This document shows positions 33,423 through 40,427 of a stretch of DNA of 48,297 nucleotides, piece after piece (the first letter of the stretch is position 1; every line of letters starts with the position of its first letter). The notes under the pieces are model-generated. The model was not told the DNA's origin, did no database searches, and saw only the letters and a list, made by a program, of their open reading frames with translations. The translations under genes and the position numbers were made by a program. Origin of the DNA: an uncultured Granulosicoccaceae bacterium (GTDB lineage: Bacteria > Pseudomonadota > Gammaproteobacteria > Granulosicoccales > Granulosicoccaceae); NCBI GenBank assembly GCA_938035125.1, contig CALHNS010000003.1, forward strand, positions 1 to 48,297. The letters run 5' to 3'.

Positions 33423-34250
33423 ATGGGTTCACCCAAGAAAAAAGCCGCATCTGGCCCCACGATGGCCGATCAGGCTGACCGCCACGCGTTGTATCAGGCG
33501 TCGGTGCAAAATTCTGAATTTGAAATCGACTTCATGGACGCCACGTTTGAAGACTTGGTGGGCCGTAAAGCGACCAGCATGCGCGAAGATTTTTGCGGCA
33601 CGGCTATCTCATCAGTGGAATGGATTAAGCGTCGGCGTGGGAACACCGCCATTTCCGTTGACAACGACCCCGAAGTGCTTGATTGGGGCCGGCAGAATAA
33701 CCTTGGGCCACTAAGCAATGATCAGCGTAAGCGCATCGAGCTGATTGAGGCTGATGTTCGGAACGTAAAAACCGACAAGGTGGATATGATCCAGGCCTAC
33801 AACTTCAGTTATTGGTTCTTCCAAGAACGAAAAATGCTTGTGGAGTACTTCAAGTCGCTGCGTGAATCATTAGTGGATGATGGCTTACTGTTTCTGGATG
33901 TTTTTGGTGGTTCTGAGTGCTACCAAACTCAGAAAGAGAAGCGCAAAGTGGATGGCTTTAAATACGTGTGGGATCAGTATGAATTCAACGCCATTACCTA
34001 CGAATTAAAGTGTGCTATTCATTTTCATTTCCCCGATAAATCGAAAATGAAAAATGCCTTCACATACACTTGGCGTGTATGGGGCGCACGTGAGCTGCGT
34101 GACATTTTATCCGATGCCGGTTTTTCAGAAACCATTATCTATCGCCAAGAATTTGATGATGAAACCGATGAAGCCTTAGATGAATACGTGGCCACAGAAG
34201 AAGCTGAAGATTTTGCTTGCTGGTTAGGCTATCTGGTGGCGCGGCCTTAA
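33423..34250 (+). CDS. Class I SAM-dependent methyltransferase
   Basis: The 275-residue cytosolic protein has a Rossmann-type fold with motif I REDFCGTAIS (54-63), the acidic residue after strand 2 in SVDNDPEVL (Asp80), and LIEADVRN as motif II; the adenine-contacting and motif III region is in VDDGLLFLDVFGG. ATG at 33423 is used, since the frame continues upstream into the permease gene (to 33387). No substrate can be named. It lies 13 bp after the permease and may share its transcript; its stop overlaps the end of the convergent sensor kinase gene by 4 bp. Confidence 0.8.
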   Translation: MGSPKKKAASGPTMADQADRHALYQASVQNSEFEIDFMDATFEDLVGRKATSMREDFCGTAISSVEWIKRRRGNTAISVDNDPEVLDWGRQNNLGPLSNDQRKRIELIEADVRNVKTDKVDMIQAYNFSYWFFQERKMLVEYFKSLRESLVDDGLLFLDVFGGSECYQTQKEKRKVDGFKYVWDQYEFNAITYELKCAIHFHFPDKSKMKNAFTYTWRVWGARELRDILSDAGFSETIIYRQEFDDETDEALDEYVATEEAEDFACWLGYLVARP

Positions 34251-35608
34251 GGAAAATCGAGTTCGACGCGGGCGCCGCCTGCGTCGGATATCGAAAGCTG
34301 CATCGTGCCGCCGTAGGCTTGCAAGCGCTCGCGGCTGTTTGCAAGGCCCAATCCTTGGCCTGCCACTGAAGAATCGGCTCGCACGCCACGTTGGGTGAGT
34401 TGCTCAATCGTCTCTTTTGCAAAGCCGCGACCGTTGTCGTCAATCCAAATTTTCCGTAGCGTTTCATCGGCGCTTATGTTTACATCAGTTGCTCCGTACT
34501 TACACGCATTTTCGGTTAAGTTGCCTAAAATTTCGAATAAATCGGCTGTCGCTACACGAACTTTTAATGATGAAGACACGCTTTCGTGTACTGATACGGT
34601 TACGTTCGGATGAATTTTGGGTAAGGCTGTGGCTAAACGCTGTACAACCGGTAACACCGCAACTGGAGAGACCAACGCTTGAGTGGCTCTTCCTGAGGCA
34701 CGCTCTAAGTAGTGTTCTAAACTGGCCTGCATTTGCTGCGTTTGTTCTCCCACAATGCGCGCATCGTTAGAGGTACGCGAAGTTTGTGAAGCAAGATTTT
34801 TAAGCACCGTTAAAGGCGTTTTCAATGTGTGGGCTAAGTCTTCCACTAGATGCCTAAATTCTGCCTGGCGTATTCGTTCACTGCTTAAGAGTGTGTTAAG
34901 CCCATTGGCCAAGGGGCGAAGCTCTTTTGCCACATGTTCATTTAGCGATTCCCGTTGCCCGTTTTCGATATCTTGTAGCTCGGCTTTAATTGTGTGCAAT
35001 GGCTGCAGAGCTTTTCGCAGCATGATGGTTTGGGCTAATAATAATAAAACTGCCGCTAACGCTAAAGACGTCCACAACGTTCTACGGAAGGTGGCAAGTT
35101 CTTTGTTTAACACATCGGCATCGGAGACCACGCGCACGATCAATGGCAATTCTTCTCCGCTGATAAGCTCCCATAAAATAGTTAACTGAAGCTGATATAC
35201 CTTGCCTGAAGATTGACTATCGCTTTGGCCATTACTATGGCCATTGCTTTGGTGTTCGCTAAAAAGCCATTCGCCAATTTTAGAGTGAGGCGCTGGTGGC
35301 ACCGTGTGGGTGCGCGACTCCGATTCCCAGTACACATCCCCTACATTACCCAAGAGCTGTGCATACAGCTCAGTGCCATTTGTTGAGAGCTGTGGGTCGG
35401 GCAGTTCGGTTTCATTGAAAATAACCGACCCATCGTCTTGCACATCGGTGGCCCCTAAGAGCCCGTAGATTAGCCCTTGCAGCCTTCGCTCTAAAGCATT
35501 TTCAGCTCGTTGATGAACGGAGTAGTTCACAGCGCTACCCAGAACCAGCACCACAACAGCCAGCATGATTGCCGTGCCGATGGTAAGCCTTCTATTAATC
35601 GAAGGCAT
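34247..35608 (-). CDS. PhoQ-like sensor histidine kinase
   Basis: The 453-residue kinase has a TM helix at about 10-30, a periplasmic sensor (31-175), a second TM helix (about 178-197), a HAMP-like linker (to about 245) and a catalytic core. The H-box HLVEDLAHTLKTPLTVL has phospho-acceptor His260; AHTLKTPL is PhoQ-like. The N-box is ENACKYG and the G-boxes are DDNGRGF and GQGLGLANS. The sensor has a low-complexity Ser/Asn/Gly/Gln stretch near 120-135. Its start overlaps the regulator stop by 1 bp (TGATG), so the pair is translationally coupled. The stimulus is not known; acidic clusters like those of PhoQ are not obvious. Confidence 0.92.
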   Translation of the reverse strand: MPSINRRLTIGTAIMLAVVVLVLGSAVNYSVHQRAENALERRLQGLIYGLLGATDVQDDGSVIFNETELPDPQLSTNGTELYAQLLGNVGDVYWESESRTHTVPPAPHSKIGEWLFSEHQSNGHSNGQSDSQSSGKVYQLQLTILWELISGEELPLIVRVVSDADVLNKELATFRRTLWTSLALAAVLLLLAQTIMLRKALQPLHTIKAELQDIENGQRESLNEHVAKELRPLANGLNTLLSSERIRQAEFRHLVEDLAHTLKTPLTVLKNLASQTSRTSNDARIVGEQTQQMQASLEHYLERASGRATQALVSPVAVLPVVQRLATALPKIHPNVTVSVHESVSSSLKVRVATADLFEILGNLTENACKYGATDVNISADETLRKIWIDDNGRGFAKETIEQLTQRGVRADSSVAGQGLGLANSRERLQAYGGTMQLSISDAGGARVELDFP

Positions 35609-36288
35609 CAGTTCACTCGATCAAGGGCAAACTTATACCCACGGCCTCGTAAGGTTTCAATGGGTTTTAGTGTTTTCTCTGGATCAAGCTTTTGACGTAA
35701 ACGTTTGACAAACACTTCAAGCACATTTGGATCGCGGTAGGTGTCTTCTTCGTATAAATGATCTAACAATACAGGCTTACTGATGACTTCATCGGCGTTC
35801 AATGCTAAGTAGGCCAGCAATCGATATTCATACGCTGTTAAGTCTATTTTTTTCTCGTTTACTTCAACCTGTTGTGCACGCGTGTCGATGGTCATGGCTT
35901 TAAACCGTAATACCGATTCGGTGAAGCCGCTGGTGCGGCGCAACAAGGCGCGAAGACGGGCTTGCAGTTCTTCCATATGAAAGGGTTTGGTTAAATAGTC
36001 ATCAGCGCCAGCTTCTAATCCATCGACTTTGTCTTGCCAGCTGTCGCGTGCGGTTAATACCAAAATAGGGTAACTGTGGCCTTGCTCACGAGTTTTTTGA
36101 ATAAGCGATACACCATCAATTTTAGGTAGGCCTAAATCGACAATAGCTAAATCAACCGGCATGGTGGTTGCCATGTGCAAACCGGTTTCACCGTCTTCGG
36201 CTTCATCAACCGCGTACCCCGTTTCTCGAAGCGCATCGGCTAACTGCTGACGAAGGGTGGGTTCGTCTTCAACGATTAATGCGCGCAT
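35608..36288 (-). CDS. OmpR/PhoP-family response regulator
   Basis: The 226-residue protein has a receiver domain with LIVEDE acids, Asp51 in the LAIVDLGLP strand, TARDSW and Lys101 in LTKPFH, then a winged-helix DNA-binding domain (about 128-222) ending in TLRGRGYKFA. ATG 36288 begins MRALIVEDE; the frame upstream is not used. It is the PhoP-like partner of the downstream kinase and follows the PepSY gene by 4 bp. It probably regulates its own operon (see the repeats at 36625-36658). Confidence 0.93.
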   Translation of the reverse strand: MRALIVEDEPTLRQQLADALRETGYAVDEAEDGETGLHMATTMPVDLAIVDLGLPKIDGVSLIQKTREQGHSYPILVLTARDSWQDKVDGLEAGADDYLTKPFHMEELQARLRALLRRTSGFTESVLRFKAMTIDTRAQQVEVNEKKIDLTAYEYRLLAYLALNADEVISKPVLLDHLYEEDTYRDPNVLEVFVKRLRQKLDPEKTLKPIETLRGRGYKFALDRVN

Positions 36289-36292
36289 GTGC

Positions 36293-36580
36293 CTAACCTT
36301 CGCCCGCTGGAATATCGAAAGTGCGCACTTTGCCATCAATCAAAATGCGAATACGAAAACCGGGTTGGCCGTCGGCCTGCTGATAAGGTTTTACGCTAAG
36401 CACTTTGCCAAAGCCACCGGCTTGATCAACGGCTTCTTCGATGGCAGCGCGGCGCTGAGCATCCGTACCTTGTGCCAGCGCTACATTGGGTGCAACCAGT
36501 GTGAACAGCAGCAACAGCACCCAAGCGGTGCTGAGCTTGGTCATTCGGCTTGAACGAAATAGGGTGCGATGCAATGCCAT
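36293..36580 (-). CDS. Small exported PepSY-domain protein
   Basis: The 95-residue precursor has a signal peptide (cleaved near ALAQ, residue 36) and a mature part of about 59 residues with AIEEAVDQAGGFGKVLSVKPY and GFRIRILIDGKVRTFDI, matching the short PepSY fold (helix, then a three-stranded sheet). Single PepSY proteins often precede two-component genes and may modulate the sensor. The ATG at 36580 gives a long, basic signal start; ATG 36544 would also work. It is the first gene of the PepSY-regulator-kinase operon. Confidence 0.82.
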   Translation of the reverse strand: MALHRTLFRSSRMTKLSTAWVLLLLFTLVAPNVALAQGTDAQRRAAIEEAVDQAGGFGKVLSVKPYQQADGQPGFRIRILIDGKVRTFDIPAGEG

Positions 36581-36624
36581 GAGGTGCTCATTGATTCTGT
36601 TAGGGCTTAAGGTAACGTGTTTGG

Positions 36625-36658
36625 CTGAATAGGGCCTGAACAGGACTTAATTAGGTCC
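36625..36658. promoter_or_regulatory. Candidate regulator sites upstream of the PepSY/two-component operon
   Basis: On the minus strand TTCAG occurs twice 11 bp apart (36625-36629 and 36636-36640 as CTGAA), a spacing typical of OmpR-family tandem sites. Immediately upstream is GGACTTAATTAGGTCC (36643-36658), a near-perfect palindrome (14 of 16 positions symmetric). Both sit 45-78 bp before the start codon at 36580, where an autoregulatory site would be expected. Binding is untested. Confidence 0.4.
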
Positions 36659-36705
36659 CCTTGAACTGCGCTTTTCGCTGTGTAAACAATCACAATTTAG
36701 TGTTG

Positions 36706-37149
36706 CTAGTGATTGGCGTTGTGGGCATCACAGGCCGCCCGGTAAGGCCCGTGTAGAAATAGCACAAGAATGACGACTAGCAGTGCCAATGAGACGTAAC
36801 ACATCGGCACACCGCCTTGAGAGGCGCCTCTTAAGCCGCCACCTGCAGAACTTGGGCATACGCCGCCGCCGCTTGTAAAAAATTCAGCCGCAGAACCTAC
36901 AACCGCCAGCACAAAGGCAATGCCCCAGCCTGCGGTGAAAAAATAATGCTTACAGCCATTGTGGTTCACAACCAACGATAAGATCATGAGCGCATAGGCC
37001 AATAAGACTATGTAACAAATGGGTACGGGGCCAACGGCAGGGCATAGATCGCCCGTAAAATTTCGATAGCTAACCAGCACCGCATAGGCAAAACCGATGA
37101 GTAAAAGAATCCATAAGGCGATGAGGCTAACTGGGCGATTAATTGGCAT
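36706..37149 (-). CDS. Four-helix membrane protein with six symmetric cysteines, family not recognised
   Basis: The 147-residue protein has helices at about 8-27, 44-62, 72-92 and 115-134. It seems built from two similar halves: CPAVGPVPICYIVLL (Cys36, Cys45) after helix 1 and CPSSAGG...VPMCYVSLALL (Cys98, Cys117) after helix 3; Cys66 and Cys140 take equivalent positions after helices 2 and 4. Paired Cys on loops facing one side suggest disulfides or a redox role, in the manner of DsbB or VKOR, but there is no CxxC and I do not recognise the family. AAGGAA precedes the start. It is the last gene of the minus-strand cluster, 58 bp after the FG-GAP gene. Confidence 0.75.
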   Translation of the reverse strand: MPINRPVSLIALWILLLIGFAYAVLVSYRNFTGDLCPAVGPVPICYIVLLAYALMILSLVVNHNGCKHYFFTAGWGIAFVLAVVGSAAEFFTSGGGVCPSSAGGGLRGASQGGVPMCYVSLALLVVILVLFLHGPYRAACDAHNANH

Positions 37150-37163
37150 GCGATGAATTCCTT

Positions 37164-37214
37164 TTAATTCAACTTAATTCGTAAATCAACTTAATTCTTA
37201 AATCAACTTAATTC
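37164..37214. repeat. Three 17-bp tandem repeats between the FG-GAP gene and the six-Cys gene
   Basis: TTAATTCAACTTAATTC, GTAAATCAACTTAATTC and TTAAATCAACTTAATTC follow one another (37164-37180, 37181-37197, 37198-37214), differing at one or two positions. The last copy overlaps the stop codon of the FG-GAP gene at 37208-37210. The array separates two same-strand genes and is very AT-rich. Confidence 0.9.
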
Positions 37215-38845
37215 ATTTCAACAAGGGTGTTTCGAAATTCACCCAACTGTTCAGACGTTTTACCGTTGAGCATTTGCACCGAAATGGCGGTGGCGGTGGC
37301 ATCGTTTAGGCCAAAGATCATGATAGGGGATTGATCGGACACAAGGCCTTCGCCCACAACAAAATATTGAAATAAACTTTTGCCATTATCCAGCTGCACT
37401 TCTACCTTTGCACCAATGGATTCTAAAAGATCGGGAAGCTTTACTTTTAAGTACCCTTGATCGCCTGCCTCACTGATGTACACTTTTTGAGGCCCTAAAA
37501 GGTTTACATGAATTAAATCGGGGTAGCCGTCTTGATTAAAATCTGCGGTTAGGGGCGTAATGCCATATTCACGGTTAACCACATTCACCTTATCACTTAC
37601 TTCAGAAAACTGACCCGATTCAGTTTGTAATAAAAAACGGCCATCTAAGCGCCATAGCTTCAAAGCGTGCAACGGCCAACCGGTGTAATTTTCAGACACC
37701 ACTAAATCATCCCGGCCGTCTAAATTAAAGTCTTCAAACACCGCTCCCCAAGAAAATTCGTAGTCGGCTAAGGCAACTTCTTCAGCCACATCATCAAATT
37801 CAAAGTTACCGTTGTTCTTAAACATAAACCATTTTTTATTCAAGACTTGGTCGTCTGTTAAATCACCGCGCACTAAAAAATCGGGCGTGGTTGAGCCTAC
37901 GTTAGAGAACCAAAAATCAGGTAATCCATCGTTACCTAAGTCGGTTACAGCGATTCCCATCGGGTAGGCGTAGGAATCAGTGGATGGGTTGGGAATGTTG
38001 CTAAAGGTTAGGTTCCCGTTGTTTTTCCAAGTGCGGATTTGTCCGGTGTCGTGCGCAACCATTAAATCTTCTTGTAAGTCGTTGTCTACATCAATAAAAA
38101 CGCCTAAGAATGTGTTGTGTTTGTAGCTCATGCCCGCTTGTTCAGTGATTTTTTCAAACGTGTTGTCACCGTTATTCATGAACAATTCACTCACACCGCC
38201 GTATTCTAGATTGAACAAGGTTTCACCTTGCACATATTCACGCGCTATGTAGCCAGACACAAATAAATCGAAATGTCCATCACGATTCAAATCGGCAACA
38301 CCCACTGATAATGGTACGGTTTCAGCGTCTAATTCCAGTGCTAGTTTTTCGCCAGTGAATTGCCCTGCTGTGTTTTTATACAACCAAACGCCCGATTGCC
38401 GGGTAACGATTAAGTCGGTATCGCCATTGGCGTCTACATCAATCGATACCGAGCTAAATGTTTTATCGGGGAATGCTTTTATCCAACCGGTACTGGCTGT
38501 GATGTCTTGAAATTTTCCATCGGCAAACTGGTAAAAGGCATCGCCTTGATCGATTCCGCCACCTAGAAAAACTTCTTCTACGCCGTCGTTATTAATATCG
38601 ATAATGGCGCTAGCGGTGAACGGTAGGGTGCGTGTTTCATCGTAGGTGGGAACAAAATTAATGGTTTGCTCTGTGAATGAAGGGATGACTAACCCATCGG
38701 ATGAAATATCGTAATCAACTTGCCGATCATGCCAGCCCAGCGCCGTTAAGAAAACAGCGATGAGTAAAATAAACAGAACGATGAATACCAGAATCGATTT
38801 GAGCAAATTGCCAATGCTCATTTTATTGTCTTTAACTAGCGCCAT
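37208..38845 (-). CDS. Membrane-anchored FG-GAP/VCBS propeller with ASPIC/UnbV-like C-terminus
   Basis: The 545-residue protein has an N-terminal anchor helix (about 14-36) and a large extracytoplasmic part. Repeated DxNxDGxxD calcium loops (DINNDGVEE, DVDANGDTD, DLNRDGHFD, DVDNDLQED, DLGNDGLPD, DFNLDGRDD, DFNQDGYPD) mark a seven-or-so-bladed FG-GAP beta-propeller. The C-terminal about 80 residues (YLKVKLPDLLESIGAKVEVQ...) resemble the ASPIC/UnbV domain, as in CRTAC1-family proteins. Such proteins bind ligands or partners outside the cytoplasm. Its start overlaps the stop of the upstream membrane gene by 1 bp (TAATG), so the two are coupled and likely form a complex. ATG at 38821 is an alternative start. 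Confidence 0.85.
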   Translation of the reverse strand: MALVKDNKMSIGNLLKSILVFIVLFILLIAVFLTALGWHDRQVDYDISSDGLVIPSFTEQTINFVPTYDETRTLPFTASAIIDINNDGVEEVFLGGGIDQGDAFYQFADGKFQDITASTGWIKAFPDKTFSSVSIDVDANGDTDLIVTRQSGVWLYKNTAGQFTGEKLALELDAETVPLSVGVADLNRDGHFDLFVSGYIAREYVQGETLFNLEYGGVSELFMNNGDNTFEKITEQAGMSYKHNTFLGVFIDVDNDLQEDLMVAHDTGQIRTWKNNGNLTFSNIPNPSTDSYAYPMGIAVTDLGNDGLPDFWFSNVGSTTPDFLVRGDLTDDQVLNKKWFMFKNNGNFEFDDVAEEVALADYEFSWGAVFEDFNLDGRDDLVVSENYTGWPLHALKLWRLDGRFLLQTESGQFSEVSDKVNVVNREYGITPLTADFNQDGYPDLIHVNLLGPQKVYISEAGDQGYLKVKLPDLLESIGAKVEVQLDNGKSLFQYFVVGEGLVSDQSPIMIFGLNDATATAISVQMLNGKTSEQLGEFRNTLVEMN

Positions 38846-39486
38846 TAATTAACGTCTCGTTTGCTGAGTAATGATAATGAAAAGAATACTAAAAAGGCCA
38901 CATTGAGGGCTATTGGCATAATATGTTTTCCAATAGCCGGTGCTAGCAGAAACACGATAAAGCAGGCAATAATAATGAGAATGGGGTTGAATAACCCAAT
39001 CCATCTTGGGTAGTGAGTATTCCCTTTGATGCTCATAACCACAATGATTACAGAGATGAACAGTGTAGTGATGCGTATGACCCAAAGCAGCGTTTCGTAG
39101 CGCAGCTGGTATAGGGCTATAAGTTCTTGCACATGCGCTAATTCTTGATATTGAACCAGCGCTGATATGGATGCTCGCGAACCTATCCACACCGCACCGA
39201 CAATAAAGCCGAAAGAACCAATGAGAAAAGTGGCGAACGCTAACCGGCTATTGGCAGGCTTCAACATTAAATAAATGTGGTAGCAGCCAAAGGGATACAA
39301 AGTGGCCCCGAACACACCCAGAAAGTGCCCCAGGGTGGTTCGGTTGGCGCTGATGTCCAAAAGGAAGTCATAGCTTTGCGCGCTGAAACGGCTGAGGCTG
39401 TCGTAATGCAGTAAATATTCACCAGCCCCAACCAGGATGCTGGCCAATAACCCGAGGAGCCCGGTAATCAGTATTGTGTTAGGCAT
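38845..39486 (-). CDS. Six-helix membrane protein, possible DUF6796 type
   Basis: The 213-residue integral membrane protein has about six helices: 4-28, 48-75, 80-106, 130-155, 162-186 and 190-208. LASILVGAGEYLLHY and HFLGVFGATLYPFGCYHIY carry the conserved-looking polar residues (Gly-Glu, His, Tyr). From memory it resembles the DUF6796 group, of unknown function; I hold that loosely. It is translationally coupled to the FG-GAP gene (TAATG), so it may anchor or transport for that protein. The glycine-zipper gene lies 40 bp upstream on the same strand. Confidence 0.72.
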   Translation of the reverse strand: MPNTILITGLLGLLASILVGAGEYLLHYDSLSRFSAQSYDFLLDISANRTTLGHFLGVFGATLYPFGCYHIYLMLKPANSRLAFATFLIGSFGFIVGAVWIGSRASISALVQYQELAHVQELIALYQLRYETLLWVIRITTLFISVIIVVMSIKGNTHYPRWIGLFNPILIIIACFIVFLLAPAIGKHIMPIALNVAFLVFFSLSLLSKRDVN

Positions 39487-39498
39487 TCCCCAATTCTA

Positions 39499-39521
39499 AA
39501 CCACTTCAGGGTGCAGTGGTT
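39499..39521. terminator. Hairpin between the glycine-zipper and six-helix membrane genes
   Basis: AACCACT pairs with AGTGGTT around a 9-base loop in the 40-bp gap. On the minus strand a short T run follows. It could end or attenuate the glycine-zipper transcript before the next gene. Confidence 0.45.
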
Positions 39522-39526
39522 AGGGG

Positions 39527-40222
39527 TTACTGACCTTGTACTGGTGATACCCGCGCGGTTAATTTAATTCGTGAGCCAGGATCTTTTCGGGTACGGGTTG
39601 TCAGTTTGCGGCCGCGATGAATGTAGGTAACCTTATACCCTTCAACGCGATGTTCAACATGCGTTTTGGTTATTGTTTCGCAGCGCTCGACAGGGCGCAC
39701 GCCATAGCGTATCTCACGAGATGGGCGATGGTGCGAATGGTGCCGGTTGTGCCGACGGTGACGCTTGTAGGATTTATTTGAATGACGGTAACCTCCTGTT
39801 ACTTCATTAGCGATAACTGAGCCGATAATCGCTCCTGCAACGGTTGCGCCTGCGCGAGCGCTGCGGCTACCATTACGCCCTAATTGGTTACCAATTACAC
39901 CGCCAATAACGGTGCCAGCAAGGGTATCGCCTGATCTTCTTGAATGTTGTGTGTTACGTGAAGATCGATTCGAGTAGTGGTTTGAATGGTATTGACCTTC
40001 TTGAATGACGTAGCGTTCTTCATCTGTCCAACACTGCTGCACGGGTTTGCGAATAACCACTTCACGGTATATCGGTTCTGCACGGATGACTTTGCCGTAA
40101 GTGGTGTAACGATCGGAACCGTAATCTTGCGCGTCTGCTTGAGCTAATGGCAGCAGTAATGCACAGGCGGTAGTGGTGGCAAGTAGCGCAGGGCGGCTAA
40201 TTTTTGAAATAATGCGTTTCAT
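39527..40222 (-). CDS. Exported glycine-zipper 2TM-domain protein
   Basis: The 231-residue precursor has a signal peptide (1-31, cleaved near ADAQ), a region EPIYREVVIRKPVQQCW, then the glycine-zipper pair GTVIGGVIGNQLGR and GATVAGAIIGSVIANE (about 105-145), the hallmark of the 2TM/SlyB-like family that spans or inserts in the outer membrane. An extremely basic His/Arg loop (SYKRHRRHNRHHSHHRPSRE) and the C-terminal domain RCETITKTHVEHRVEGYKVTY follow, as seen in similar outer-envelope proteins. ATG 40222 is used, since the frame to 40267 lies ahead of the signal peptide. Probably envelope integrity; no lipobox seen. Confidence 0.85.
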   Translation of the reverse strand: MKRIISKISRPALLATTTACALLLPLAQADAQDYGSDRYTTYGKVIRAEPIYREVVIRKPVQQCWTDEERYVIQEGQYHSNHYSNRSSRNTQHSRRSGDTLAGTVIGGVIGNQLGRNGSRSARAGATVAGAIIGSVIANEVTGGYRHSNKSYKRHRRHNRHHSHHRPSREIRYGVRPVERCETITKTHVEHRVEGYKVTYIHRGRKLTTRTRKDPGSRIKLTARVSPVQGQ

Positions 40223-40402
40223 CAGATAACTCCACAAATGATGCGATGTAATTCGCTGTGTGGCCACTCTAGGGCAGTCATGCTGAATGTAGACTGAACT
40301 GTCCTGAATTCGTTGCTTTGAGAAACTATACGTTACAAAGGGTTATCATCAATTAGGCGAAGTGGGCTAGGATAAGCACTCGTTTTTAGTCGTATTACAA
40401 CC

Positions 40403-40414
40403 TTAACATGTTAA
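40403..40414. promoter_or_regulatory. Perfect 12-bp palindrome before gnd
   Basis: TTAACATGTTAA is a perfect palindrome ending just before the AAAAGGAA ribosome binding site of gnd (GTG at 40428). It lies 13-24 bp before the start, where a repressor would block transcription or translation. Confidence 0.4.
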
Positions 40415-40427
40415 AAGGAACCATCCG

